Positions 7,687 through 15,806 of a DNA stretch of 64,000 nt are shown here, one piece after another. A program made the translations under genes and the position numbers. This stretch comes from Kutzneria sp. CA-103260 (lineage in GTDB: Bacteria > Actinomycetota > Actinomycetes > Mycobacteriales > Pseudonocardiaceae). The notes below the pieces were generated by a model. The model had not been told where the DNA came from. It searched no databases and saw nothing but the letters and a program-made list of their open reading frames with translations. The number at the start of each line of letters is the position of its first letter. Position 1 is the stretch's first letter. The DNA lies in contig NZ_CP073318.1 in the NCBI RefSeq assembly GCF_018263855.1, forward strand, positions 10,354,001 to 10,418,000, read 5' to 3'.

Positions 7687-8541
7687 GTGTTGAGGCTTGC
7701 CGGGGCACGGGTGCTCGACGACCGTGACGTGTCGGCGGTGCGCGCAGTCCTCGCCGAGGACCCGGTCGCGTCCTGCATGGTCGCCGCGCGCGTGGAGGTG
7801 GCCGGCGCGGACCCGTGGCGGCTGGGCGGCGAGCTGTGGGGCATGGAGGGCCGCCCGGCCCGCAACGGCAAGCTGACCGGCCTGTGCTTCTCCGGCCCGA
7901 ACCTGATCCCGCTGTCCGGCAATCGCGCCGCGCTGCGGCATTTCGCCGACCGCGCGCTGCGCCGCCACCGCATGTGCTCCTCCCTGGTCGGCCCGGCCGA
8001 CCTGGTGATGGGGCTGTGGCAGGAGTTGGAACCGGTGTGGGGTCCGGCCCGCGAGGTGCGGCCGCACCAGCCGCTGCTGGCCATGCGCGGCGGCCCCACG
8101 GTCACCCCGGACCCGCTGGTCCGCCCGGTCCGGCAGGACGAGCTGGACATCTACCTGCCGGCCGCGGTGGCCATGTTCACCGAGGAGGTGGGCGTCGACC
8201 CGCGGCTGGACGACGGCGGCGCGGGCTACCGGGCCCGGGTCGCGGAGCTGATCGCCGGCGGCCGCGCGTTCGCCCGGTTCGAGGCCGGCCAGGTCGTCTA
8301 CAAGGCCGAGATCGGTGCGCTGTCGGCGTCGGTGGGCCAGATCCAGGGTGTGTGGGTGCGCCCGGACCGCCGTGGCCAGGGCCTGGGTGCGAGCGGCACG
8401 GCGGCGGTGGCCGACCGGCTGGTGCGCGGCCTGGGCCGCACGGCCAGCCTCTACGTCAACGGGTTCAACGCGCCCGCGCGGGCGGCCTATCGCCGGATCG
8501 GCTTCTCGGAGGTCGGCCGGTACGCCACGGTGTTGTTCTGA
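7687..8541 (+). CDS. GNAT acetyltransferase with DUF4081 N-domain
   Basis: A 284-residue two-domain protein. Residues 1-140 form a DUF4081-like domain; the C-terminal GNAT fold shows IQGVWVRPDRRGQGLGASGTA, the acetyl-CoA pyrophosphate loop (RxxGxG type), and a final NGFNAPARAAYRRIGF strand-helix. GTG at 7687 with GGGAAG upstream gives the length I recall for M. tuberculosis Rv2867c, which occupies the same position after gcpE. The substrate is unknown. An alternative in-frame ATG at 7636 would add 17 residues. Confidence 0.87.
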   Translation: MLRLAGARVLDDRDVSAVRAVLAEDPVASCMVAARVEVAGADPWRLGGELWGMEGRPARNGKLTGLCFSGPNLIPLSGNRAALRHFADRALRRHRMCSSLVGPADLVMGLWQELEPVWGPAREVRPHQPLLAMRGGPTVTPDPLVRPVRQDELDIYLPAAVAMFTEEVGVDPRLDDGGAGYRARVAELIAGGRAFARFEAGQVVYKAEIGALSASVGQIQGVWVRPDRRGQGLGASGTAAVADRLVRGLGRTASLYVNGFNAPARAAYRRIGFSEVGRYATVLF

Positions 8542-8596
8542 GAGTCGAACGGCCAAATCACGCGAATTTGCCGGGGTCGGTTGGCATACTGCGGCC

Positions 8597-10399
8597 GTGC
8601 CGAGAAAGCTGCCGCTGGCGATCGCGTTCGCACTGGTCCTACCGCTGGGGGCGTGCGGACTGTTCGAGTCGAAGCCGAGCCAGGACGACATCGCCAAGAA
8701 CTTCCTCGCCGACTTCGCCAAGGGCGACACCGCCGCGGCGGCGCAGCTCACCGACGACGCCAACGCGTCCAAGGCGCTGCTGGACAAGGTGCGCACGGCC
8801 CTCAAGCCGACCGGGGTGACGCTGGCCGCGACCGCCTCGCAGCCGCCCAACGGCGACAACGCCACCGTGCCGTTCAACGCGAGCTGGCAGCTCGGCAAGG
8901 ACCGGGCCTGGACCTACCAGGGCTCGCTGGCCATGACTCAGTCCAGCGGCGACTGGAAGGTGCACTGGCAGCCCGAGGACGTGCACCCGAAGCTGTCCGC
9001 GCAGCAGTCGCTGGTGCTGCAGACGCTGCTGCCCGACCCGGCCCCGGTGCTGGACCGCGACGGCGCGCCGCTGCTCGCGCCGACCCCGGTGATCAGCATC
9101 TCGCTGGACCGCAAGCAGGCCGGCGACCTGAACGCTGTGGCCACCGCGCTGGCCGCGGCGCTGAACAAGTTCGACAACACCATCACCGCGCAGTCCATCG
9201 TGGACGGCGCCACCAAGACACCGGACGGCCAGGCGTACAACGTCTTCAACCTGCGCGACGCCGACTACCAGACGGTCAAGGCGCAGATCCACGACCTGCC
9301 CGGCGTGACCTTCCCCACCAGCAACCAGCTGGTGGCCCAGAACAAGTCGCTGGGCCCGCAGTTCCTGTCCAGCCTCAAGGCCGCGGTCAACGCCCAGGTC
9401 GCGGGCGCGGGCGGGTGGAAGGTCGTCACCGAGGACGCGGCCGGCAACGTGGTCACCGAGCTGGCCGGCAAGGAGCCGACGGCCGCGCAGTCGCTGACCA
9501 CCACGATCGGCACCGCCGACCAGGCCGCGGCCCAGGCCGCACTGGCCACCGTGCCGCAGGCGGCGGCGATCGTGGCGCTGCAGCCGTCCACCGGCGAGGT
9601 CCTGGCCGTGGCCCAGAACGGGCCGGCCGACGCGCAGGGCCTGATCGCGCTGACCGGCCAGTTCCCGCCCGGCTCCACGTTCAAGATCGTCACGGGCATT
9701 TCGGCGCTGGAGGCCGGCAAGGTCACTGTGGACACTCCGCAACCCTGCCCCGGCAAGATCACCATCGACGGCCGCGTGATCCCCAACGAGAACCAGTTCG
9801 ACCTGGGCACGGTGCCGCTGCGCACCGCGTTCGCCCAGTCCTGCAACACGACGTTCTCTCAGCTCGCCGCCGACCAGCTGACCAGCCAGCAGCTGGCCGA
9901 CACGGCCAAGCAGATGGGCATCGGGGCCGACTTCACGGTGCCCGGCGTGACCACGCTGACCGGGTCGGTGCCGGTGCCGGCGTCCACCCTGGAGCGCGCC
10001 TCGGACGGCTTCGGCCAGGGCAAGGACCAGGTCAGCCCGTTCGGCATGGCGCTGGTGGCCGGGACCGTGGTGAAGGGCTCGATCCCGACGCCGGTGCTGA
10101 TCCGCGGCTCCGAGACCAAGGTCAACACGCCGGCCCAGCAGCCGGTGCCGGGGCCGGTGCTGGACTCGATGCGGCAGATGATGCGGGCCGTGGTGACCGA
10201 CGGCACCGCCCGGGCCATCAAGGACATTCCCGACGTGGCCGGCAAGACCGGCACCGCCGAGTTCGGCGACGGCACCCACTCGCACGGCTGGTTCGTCGGC
10301 TACCGCGGCGACCTGGCGTTCGCGGTGCTGCTGGTCGGCGCGGACAGCTCCACGCCGGCCGTGGTCGCCGCCGGCAACTTCCTGCGCGCGGTGAAGTGA
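8597..10399 (+). CDS. Penicillin-binding lipoprotein (class B, MecA-N domain)
   Basis: A 600-residue D,D-transpeptidase-like protein anchored outside the membrane. A signal peptide ends in the lipobox LGAC. An NTF2-like MecA_N domain follows (roughly residues 30-150), then a dimerisation domain and the transpeptidase domain with all three motifs: STFK (Ser360 to Lys363), SCN (Ser415 to Asn417) and KTG (Lys550 to Gly552). It cross-links peptidoglycan and should bind beta-lactams. GTG at 8597 places the signal peptide correctly; the open frame upstream overlaps the GNAT gene. M. tuberculosis Rv2864c, as recalled, has the same position and length. Confidence 0.93.
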   Translation: MPRKLPLAIAFALVLPLGACGLFESKPSQDDIAKNFLADFAKGDTAAAAQLTDDANASKALLDKVRTALKPTGVTLAATASQPPNGDNATVPFNASWQLGKDRAWTYQGSLAMTQSSGDWKVHWQPEDVHPKLSAQQSLVLQTLLPDPAPVLDRDGAPLLAPTPVISISLDRKQAGDLNAVATALAAALNKFDNTITAQSIVDGATKTPDGQAYNVFNLRDADYQTVKAQIHDLPGVTFPTSNQLVAQNKSLGPQFLSSLKAAVNAQVAGAGGWKVVTEDAAGNVVTELAGKEPTAAQSLTTTIGTADQAAAQAALATVPQAAAIVALQPSTGEVLAVAQNGPADAQGLIALTGQFPPGSTFKIVTGISALEAGKVTVDTPQPCPGKITIDGRVIPNENQFDLGTVPLRTAFAQSCNTTFSQLAADQLTSQQLADTAKQMGIGADFTVPGVTTLTGSVPVPASTLERASDGFGQGKDQVSPFGMALVAGTVVKGSIPTPVLIRGSETKVNTPAQQPVPGPVLDSMRQMMRAVVTDGTARAIKDIPDVAGKTGTAEFGDGTHSHGWFVGYRGDLAFAVLLVGADSSTPAVVAAGNFLRAVK

Positions 10400-10418
10400 G
10401 AAGACCGACTGCTGGGCA

Positions 10419-10455
10419 GGGGGCTTTCCCTGCATTGGGCGCAGGGAAAGCCCCC
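10419..10455. terminator. Strong terminator after the penicillin-binding gene
   Basis: GGGGGCTTTCCCTGC (10419-10433) and GCAGGGAAAGCCCCC (10441-10455) form a perfect 15-bp stem with a 7-base loop, 19 bases past the stop. Confidence 0.8.
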
Positions 10456-10498
10456 TTCCCTGCGCCCGGTGCGGGGGCCAGGTCGTAGGGTGGTGGGC

Positions 10499-11356
10499 AT
10501 GCCCGTGCGTGCCGCTCTCAAGCCCGGTGAGTTGACTCCCCGGCGACCCGTGCCCAGCCACATTCCGCGTCCGGAGTACGTGGACAAGCCGGCGCCCACC
10601 CGCAGCACCGACCCGTGGGTGCAGCCGCCGGAGATCATCGAGGCGATGCGGGTGGCCAGCAAGCTGGCCGCGCAGGCGTTGCAGGAGGGCGGCAAGGCGG
10701 TCGCCCCCGGCGTCACCACCGACCACATCGACGCCGTGGTGCACGAGTTCCTGTGCGACCACGACGCGTACCCGTCGACGCTGGGCTACCGCAACTTCCC
10801 CAAGTCGTGCTGCACCTCGCTGAACGAGGTGATCTGCCACGGCATCCCGGACTCGACCGTGATCGAGGACGGGGACATCGTCAACATCGACGTGACCGCC
10901 TTCATCGGCGGCGTGCACGGCGACACCAACGCCACCTTCCTGGCCGGCGAGGTCAGCGAGGAGGCCCGGCTGCTGGTCGAGCGCACCCACGAGGCGACCA
11001 TGCGGGCCATCAAGGCCGTGCGGCCCGGGCGGCAGCTCAACGTGGTCGGCCGGGTCATCGAGTCCTACGCCAACCGCTTCGGCTACGGCGTCGTGCGCGA
11101 CTTCACCGGGCACGGCATCGGCCGCTCCTTCCACAGCGGCCTGGTGGTGCTGCACTACGACGAGCCCAGCGTCACCACCGAGCTGGAGCCGGGCATGACC
11201 TTCACCATCGAGCCGATGATCAACCTCGGCACCATCGAGTACGACATCTGGCCCGACAACTGGACGGTCACCACCAAGGACCGCAAGTGGACGGCCCAGT
11301 TCGAGCACACCATCGTGGTGACCGACACCGGCGCGGAGATCCTCACCCTGCCCTGA
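10499..11356 (+). CDS. map: Methionine aminopeptidase, type I
   Basis: A 285-residue metalloenzyme that removes N-terminal Met from nascent proteins. The ligands are in the expected contexts: NIDVTAFIGGVHGDTNATF (two Asp), FTGHGIGRSFH (His), FTIEPMI (Glu) and QFEHTIVV (Glu). An N-terminal extension of about 40 residues (LKPGELTPRRPVP...) is typical of mycobacterial MapB-type enzymes, which have SH3-binding-like Pro-rich extensions. ATG at 10499 follows AGGGTGG. It is separated from the upstream gene by a strong terminator, so it has its own promoter. Confidence 0.95.
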   Translation: MPVRAALKPGELTPRRPVPSHIPRPEYVDKPAPTRSTDPWVQPPEIIEAMRVASKLAAQALQEGGKAVAPGVTTDHIDAVVHEFLCDHDAYPSTLGYRNFPKSCCTSLNEVICHGIPDSTVIEDGDIVNIDVTAFIGGVHGDTNATFLAGEVSEEARLLVERTHEATMRAIKAVRPGRQLNVVGRVIESYANRFGYGVVRDFTGHGIGRSFHSGLVVLHYDEPSVTTELEPGMTFTIEPMINLGTIEYDIWPDNWTVTTKDRKWTAQFEHTIVVTDTGAEILTLP

Positions 11357-11378
11357 GGCTCCTGCTTCTTCCGCTCAC

Positions 11379-11422
11379 GTGAGTGGCTCATGTGACCTTT
11401 GGAAGTCACATGAGCCACTCAC
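11379..11422. terminator. Bidirectional terminator, TGAGTGGCTCA type
   Basis: GTGAGTGGCTCATGTGAC (11379-11396) and its exact reverse complement (11405-11422) form an 18-bp stem with an 8-base loop between the convergent map and hydrolase genes. The core TGAGTGGCTCA recurs in the hairpin at 12385-12426. Confidence 0.8.
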
Positions 11423-11434
11423 ATGCGTCGGCGC

Positions 11435-12274
11435 TCAGGCGGCGAGGAACTCCGCCACGTCGGCGGCGAACTCCTTGTGGTGCTGGAAAAGGAAGCCGTG
11501 CGCGGCGTCCGGGTAGATCTTGATCCGGGCGTCGGGCAGCAGGCCGGCCAGCAGGTGGGAGTAGCGCGGCGGGATCATCGGGTCGCTGTCGCCGTTGGCG
11601 ACGAACACCGGCTGCGTGATCGCTTGCAGGCGTTGGAGTCCGGCGTGGTCGGGGATGCCCCACTGGGTCACGGCGTCGTACTGGGCCTGGCGGGTCTGCC
11701 AGTTGGTGGCGGTGTCGCGGTTCTCCGTCCGCCCACCGAAGATGCGGCCCGCCGCCTCCTGGCCGGCGGTCAGACTCGTTGGCGTGCCGGCGAAAAAGAC
11801 CCCGAGGTACTGCTCGGCCGAGGTCTCGCGGCCGCCCACCGCGCCGATGACGTCCGGGTGCCAGCCGTGCATGCCGCTCGCGCCCCGCGGCGCCGAGGAG
11901 GCCAGCACGATCCGGTTGACCAGATCCGGGCGGTGCAGGGCGATCTCCTGGGCCACGAAGCTGCCCAGGGAGAAGCCGAGCAGGTCCACCCGCTCCAGGC
12001 CCAGCGCGTCGATGAACTCCACCGCGTCGTCGGCCATCGCCGCCACCGTGTTCGGCGTGCGGCCCGTCGTCGCCCCCACTCCGGTGTTGTCGAAGGTGAT
12101 CACCCGGCGGGCCGGCGCGAGCGCGTCCACCAGCGCCGGGTCCCAGTTGTCCAGGTTGCCGCGGAAGTGTTGCAGCAGCACCAAAGGCGTTCCTTCGCCC
12201 ACGCTCCGGTAGGCGTAGTCCACCCCGTTGCCGGCGGGCACGGTCCGCGTCTCGGCGGTCACGTAGCTGGTCAT
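11435..12274 (-). CDS. Alpha/beta hydrolase
   Basis: A 279-residue alpha/beta-hydrolase with the nucleophile elbow GFSLG, the acid in NGDSDPMIPP and the His in DAAHGFLFQ, an intact catalytic triad. The HFRGNLDNWDP oxyanion region is typical of haloperoxidase/esterase-like hydrolases; the substrate cannot be read from sequence. It lies downstream of a TetR gene on the same strand, with a 20-bp palindrome in its promoter that matches the one in front of the regulator, so TetR control is likely. Confidence 0.88.
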   Translation of the reverse strand: MTSYVTAETRTVPAGNGVDYAYRSVGEGTPLVLLQHFRGNLDNWDPALVDALAPARRVITFDNTGVGATTGRTPNTVAAMADDAVEFIDALGLERVDLLGFSLGSFVAQEIALHRPDLVNRIVLASSAPRGASGMHGWHPDVIGAVGGRETSAEQYLGVFFAGTPTSLTAGQEAAGRIFGGRTENRDTATNWQTRQAQYDAVTQWGIPDHAGLQRLQAITQPVFVANGDSDPMIPPRYSHLLAGLLPDARIKIYPDAAHGFLFQHHKEFAADVAEFLAA

Positions 12275-12300
12275 GGTCGGGCCTCCTCAGGTCTCGTGAT

Positions 12301-12320
12301 TAGATTATGGATGACATCTA
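12301..12320. promoter_or_regulatory. Putative TetR operator, hydrolase promoter
   Basis: TAGATTAT-GGAT-GACATCTA has 8-4-8 geometry and outer TAGAT/ATCTA arms, extended further out by GTCTC (12291-12295) and GAGAC (12324-12328). The layout matches the site at 13010-13029, suggesting that one regulator binds both. Confidence 0.62.
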
Positions 12321-12384
12321 ATTGAGACAAGAGGGAAGGTGGGGTGTGAGGGGTGTCTCGGTGGGCGGCAGGAGTCGATCCGGC

Positions 12385-12426
12385 CTGAGTGGCTCACTTG
12401 GCTTGTGCGGCAAGTGAGCCACTCAG
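12385..12426. terminator. Hairpin after TetR gene, TGAGTGGCTCA type
   Basis: CTGAGTGGCTCACTTG (12385-12400) pairs perfectly with CAAGTGAGCCACTCAG (12411-12426) over 16 bp with a 10-base loop, 21 bases past the minus-strand TetR stop. It shares the TGAGTGGCTCA core with the hairpin at 11379-11422. Confidence 0.7.
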
Positions 12427-12446
12427 GTGGGGAGAGGGGTGTGTGG

Positions 12447-12995
12447 TCAGAGGGCCTGGCGGGCGGCGGTCAGGAACTCGTCGGACAGCGGGGTGCCCTC
12501 GGTGGCGCGGGCGAGCAGGATGGCGCCGGCGAGGGTGGCGAGGCGGGCCAGGCCGTCGTCCTTTCCTTCCGTGGCAAGCCAGTCCGCGAACTCCCGCACG
12601 CCATCGGCGTAGATGTGGCGGGTCTGCGCGTCGTCGTCGCGGGCCATGTCGGCGGCCAGGCCGGCGGAGGGGCAGCCGTCGGCGGGGCAGTCGCGGTGCT
12701 CGGCGGACAGGTACCAGTCGATGAGGCCCTGGCGGGCGTCCTCGCGCCGGCCGGCATGGGCCTCGTCCTGGCGGGCCCGGAGTTCACGCTGCTCGTCGAA
12801 GGCGAGAGTGGTGGCCTCGGCGACAAGGGCTTCCTTGGAGGCGAACTGTTTGTAGAAGCCGCCATGGGTCAGCCCGACGGCCTTCATCACGTCCGCGACG
12901 CTGACATCGGTGCCCTGCTCCCGGAACAGCCGGGAGGCGGCGGCGACCACCCGAGCCCGGTTCTCCTGCGCCTGCGCCTGTGACACACGACCCAT
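12447..12995 (-). CDS. TetR/AcrR family repressor
   Basis: A 182-residue one-component repressor. The N-terminal helix-turn-helix is clear (VSVADVMKAVGLTHGGFYKQFASKEALV); the C-terminal ligand domain has a DCPADGCPSAGLAADMA stretch typical of TetR_C-type regulators that sense small electrophiles or esters. ATG at 12995 follows a strong AGGAGGT. The flanking operator-like repeats at 12301-12320 and 13010-13029 suggest autoregulation plus control of the adjacent hydrolase. Confidence 0.9.
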   Translation of the reverse strand: MGRVSQAQAQENRARVVAAASRLFREQGTDVSVADVMKAVGLTHGGFYKQFASKEALVAEATTLAFDEQRELRARQDEAHAGRREDARQGLIDWYLSAEHRDCPADGCPSAGLAADMARDDDAQTRHIYADGVREFADWLATEGKDDGLARLATLAGAILLARATEGTPLSDEFLTAARQAL

Positions 12996-13009
12996 GGCGC
13001 ACCTCCTGT

Positions 13010-13029
13010 TAGATGACGGCTGTCACCTA
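13010..13029. promoter_or_regulatory. Putative TetR operator, autoregulatory
   Basis: TAGATGAC-GGCT-GTCACCTA is a 20-bp near-perfect palindrome (one mismatch) 15 bases upstream of the TetR start codon. It matches the layout of the site at 12301-12320. It also overlaps the 3' end of the next gene upstream. Confidence 0.65.
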
Positions 13030-13713
13030 TTCTAGGTCGCCAACCAGGTCGGTCAAAGCGGCGGCGACGGGGTCCGGGTCGGTGGCCGGGGCCAGGTGGT
13101 TGGACGCCAGCTCACGCACGGGCCAGCCCAGTTCCCTTGCCGCGGCGGCATGTTCGGCGTAGGCGTCGGTCAGCAGCAGGTAGCCGCTGGGGCCGTCCCA
13201 TTCCGCCGACGGCCGCTGCTCCTTGAGGAACTCGACCGCCACCTCCGGCTCCTCGTCGGTCATCTCGGCCCGCAGCGCGTCGTCGGAAACGAGCTCTGCC
13301 AACGGGTTCGGCGTGAACCAGTCTGACCAACGCGGCAGCTGGCCCTCCCGGGCCGAGGCCCGCAGCTTGGCGAACCGGCCGGGATGCAGCTCCCGGAAGC
13401 TGCGGCCGGGCGTGGGCAGCTCGGCGTCCACGTACACCAGGCCGGCCACCATCTCGTCCAGCTCGGCGGCGAACGCCGGCAGCAGCGGGCCGGCCCCGCT
13501 GTGTCCGACCAGCACGGCCGGCTCGGCCAGCTCCACTTCGTCCATGGCGTCGGCGAAAGCGCCGATCAGCCGCTGGTGCACCGGCGCCGCGCTGACCGTG
13601 ACACGCAGGTCGACCAGACACGACTCGATGCCGCCCGCCGCCAGGGCATCGGCCAGCGGGCGCAGGCTCGCCGGGCCGAGATAGGGACTGTGGACGAGAA
13701 CAACGGCAGGCAT
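13027..13713 (-). CDS. Alpha/beta hydrolase, small
   Basis: A hydrolase of about 228 residues with VLVHSPYLGP at the start, the nucleophile GHSGAG, an acidic region (LLTDAY) and a C-terminal His (SNHLAP). It resembles small alpha/beta hydrolases of actinomycetes; the substrate is unknown. ATG at 13713 is the best start by homology but has no Shine-Dalgarno, and it is the mirror of the ATG at 13712 on the other strand, so the transcript is probably leaderless. An upstream extension of the frame would run into cobQ and is not believed. Confidence 0.8.
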   Translation of the reverse strand: MPAVVLVHSPYLGPASLRPLADALAAGGIESCLVDLRVTVSAAPVHQRLIGAFADAMDEVELAEPAVLVGHSGAGPLLPAFAAELDEMVAGLVYVDAELPTPGRSFRELHPGRFAKLRASAREGQLPRWSDWFTPNPLAELVSDDALRAEMTDEEPEVAVEFLKEQRPSAEWDGPSGYLLLTDAYAEHAAAARELGWPVRELASNHLAPATDPDPVAAALTDLVGDLE

Positions 13714-13723
13714 GGAGTGGATG

Positions 13724-15286
13724 ATGGCAGTGAACCGAACCGGGGAGGGAACTTTGGGCGCACTGCTTGTCGCCGGCACCACATCCGACGCCGGCAAGAG
13801 CGTGCTGGCCGCCGGCATCTGCCGCTGGCTGGCCCGCCAGGGCGTGCGCGTGGCCCCGTTCAAGGCGCAGAACATGTCCAACAACTCGGCCGTCACCATC
13901 GAGGGCGGCGAGATCGGCCGGGCCCAGGCGGTGCAGGCGGCGGCCTGCGGGCTGGAGCCCAGCGTCCGCTTCAACCCGGTGCTGCTCAAGCCCGGCGGCG
14001 ACCGCAGCTCGCAGGTGGTGGTGCTGGGCAAGGCGGTCGGCGAGGTCAGCGCGATGTCCTATCGGGACCGGAAACGTGAGCTGTCCGTGATCGCCCAAAC
14101 GGCCCTTGCGGACCTCCGAATGGAGTTTGATGCCGTTATCTGTGAAGGCGCAGGTTCACCCACTGAGATCAATCTGCGGGCCACCGACATCGCCAACATG
14201 GGGCTCGCGCGGGCCGCGAACCTGCCAGTTCTGGTGGTTGGCGACATCGACCGGGGCGGGGTCTTCGCCCATCTCTTCGGCACAGTGGCCTTGCTGGAGC
14301 CGGCCGACCAGGCCCTGATTGCCGGATTTGTCGTGAACAAGTTCCGCGGCGACCCGGCCCTGCTGGAGCCGGGCCTGCGCCAGCTGCGCGGCCTGACCGG
14401 CCGTCCGGTGTACGGAGTGCTGCCGTGGCGCGATGATCTCTGGCTCGACGCCGAGGACTCGCTGTCCTATGTGGCCGATGGTGTGATCGGCCGTCCGGCC
14501 CCGCCGGTGGGCGGCCAGTGGCTGCGGGTGGCGGTTGTGCGGTTGCCTCGCATCTCCAACGCCACCGACATGGAGGCACTGGCCGGCGAACCCGGGGTTT
14601 CGGTGCGCTTCGTGACCGAGCCCTCACGCCTTGCCGACGCGGATCTGGTCGTGCTGCCGGGATCCAAGGCGACGGTGTCCGATTTGGACTGGTTGCGGCG
14701 CACCGGATTGGCCGATGCTGTTCGATTGCATGCGCGGCGCGGACTGCCGCTGCTGGGCGTCTGCGGCGGCTTCCAGATGTTGGCCCAGACCATTGCCGAC
14801 GACGTCGAGTCCGGCGCGGGCGACGTGCCGGGACTCGGACTTCTGGACACCGAGATCGCGTTCGCCCCGGACAAGACCCTGACCCGGCCGGCCGGCAAGG
14901 CGTTCGGCCACGCGGTCACCGGCTATGAGATCCACCACGGCCGGGTGGTCCGCCGGGCGGCCCGGCTGGACGGCCTGATCGAACTGTCCGATGGCGACGT
15001 GGAGGGCGTCGTGGACGGCCCGGTGCTCGGCACCCACTGGCACGGCCTGCTGGAGAACGACGGCTTCCGTCGCGAGTTCCTGCGCTGGGCGGCGGCCACG
15101 GCCGGCCGCGACGGCTTCCGGGCCGCGCCCGACTTTTCGTTCGCGGCCGCCCGGGAGGCCCAGTTGGACCTGCTCGGCGACCTGGTCGAGGAACACCTCG
15201 ACACCGACGCGCTACTGGCCCTGATCGAGCGAGGAGCCCCCGGCGGGCTGCCTGTGCTGCCGCCGGGGGCTCCTGCGCTCGACTAG
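13724..15286 (+). CDS. cobQ: Adenosylcobyric acid synthase
   Basis: CobQ amidates four side chains (b, d, e, g) of adenosylcobyrinic a,c-diamide using glutamine and ATP. The 520-residue protein has an N-terminal dethiobiotin-synthetase-like domain (GTTSDAGKS P-loop, FKAQNMSNNS, EGAGSPTEINL) and a C-terminal class-I glutamine amidotransferase domain with the nucleophile in GVCGGFQMLAQ and the His in GTHWHGLLEND. ATG at 13724 is chosen because GGAG lies 6 bases upstream; the frame also has an ATG at 13712. It stands alone, 15 kb from cobN, and no riboswitch precedes it. Third-position GC dips around 14080-14340, which I do not take as transfer. Confidence 0.95.
   Translation: MAVNRTGEGTLGALLVAGTTSDAGKSVLAAGICRWLARQGVRVAPFKAQNMSNNSAVTIEGGEIGRAQAVQAAACGLEPSVRFNPVLLKPGGDRSSQVVVLGKAVGEVSAMSYRDRKRELSVIAQTALADLRMEFDAVICEGAGSPTEINLRATDIANMGLARAANLPVLVVGDIDRGGVFAHLFGTVALLEPADQALIAGFVVNKFRGDPALLEPGLRQLRGLTGRPVYGVLPWRDDLWLDAEDSLSYVADGVIGRPAPPVGGQWLRVAVVRLPRISNATDMEALAGEPGVSVRFVTEPSRLADADLVVLPGSKATVSDLDWLRRTGLADAVRLHARRGLPLLGVCGGFQMLAQTIADDVESGAGDVPGLGLLDTEIAFAPDKTLTRPAGKAFGHAVTGYEIHHGRVVRRAARLDGLIELSDGDVEGVVDGPVLGTHWHGLLENDGFRREFLRWAAATAGRDGFRAAPDFSFAAAREAQLDLLGDLVEEHLDTDALLALIERGAPGGLPVLPPGAPALD
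15232..15274. terminator. Terminator inside the cobQ 3' end
   Basis: AGGAGCCCCCGGCGG (15232-15246) and CCGCCGGGGGCTCCT (15260-15274) form a perfect 15-bp stem with a 13-base loop that ends 12 bases before the end of cobQ. It encodes the Gly/Pro-rich C-terminus and sits between convergent genes, so it may serve both strands. Confidence 0.7.
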
Positions 15287-15291
15287 GTGCC

Positions 15292-15747
15292 TCAGTGGGA
15301 CGTCGACGTGGCGGTGGTGCTGGTCGCCGTGGCCGAGCCGCTGGCCGAGGTGCCGCCGTCGGCGCCGATGATGGCCTTGGCCACCGAGGCGCCGTTGGCC
15401 CCGAGGCCGGTCGTGTAGGTGGAGATGACCTCCTGCTCGCGGGAGGTGTCGGTCTGCTGGCCGCCGGTCGAGGTGCGGATCTTCTGCACCGTCGCGGCCG
15501 CCGCACCCCGCTGCTTGAGCAGCTCGATGATCTGCTTGTCCAGGCCGTCGATAATCTTGCGCTGCTCGGCGATCGACGCGCTCGGGTCGCTCGTGGGCAC
15601 CGGCGGCGCCTGGCCGGCCGGCAGCGTCGAGGTCGCCTCCTTGCTCGGGGAGCAGGCCGCCGCGGCAAGCAGGGCCACCCCACCCAGACCGGTCAGCGCG
15701 GCCCGGCGGGACAGGCTGGAACTGCGGACGTCCATCGAGAACCTCAC
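15292..15747 (-). CDS. Exported lipoprotein with AroQ chorismate-mutase-like domain
   Basis: A 151-residue protein. The N-terminus has a twin-arginine-like SRRAALTG, a hydrophobic core and the lipobox AAAC (Cys32), so it should be a Tat- or Sec-exported lipoprotein. After a Pro/Ser linker, residues 58-122 align by eye with the small AroQ chorismate mutases (Rv0948c type): LDKQIIELLKQR, GG and SREQEVI. All positions expected for catalysis are present: Arg63, Arg80, Arg91, Arg103 and Glu104. A Ser/Thr-rich tail follows. An active extracytoplasmic mutase is inferred; it could instead be a non-catalytic relative. It is convergent with cobQ (5-base gap). Confidence 0.75.
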   Translation of the reverse strand: MRFSMDVRSSSLSRRAALTGLGGVALLAAAACSPSKEATSTLPAGQAPPVPTSDPSASIAEQRKIIDGLDKQIIELLKQRGAAAATVQKIRTSTGGQQTDTSREQEVISTYTTGLGANGASVAKAIIGADGGTSASGSATATSTTATSTSH

Positions 15748-15806
15748 ATAAGCAGGTCTACGGCACGATCATTGCCCTTGCGCGCCCGATCGTAGGACCT
15801 CGCCGG

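Noticed and set aside
8639..11308. An 889-codon open frame on the minus strand opposite the penicillin-binding and map genes
   Set aside because: It is a GC-rich shadow of two well-supported plus-strand genes, with no recognisable domain and low-complexity Gly/His/Val composition.
14080..14340. A lower-GC3 patch in cobQ as a sign of horizontal transfer
   Set aside because: The protein sequence is continuous and conserved through the patch; a short codon-use change alone is weak evidence.
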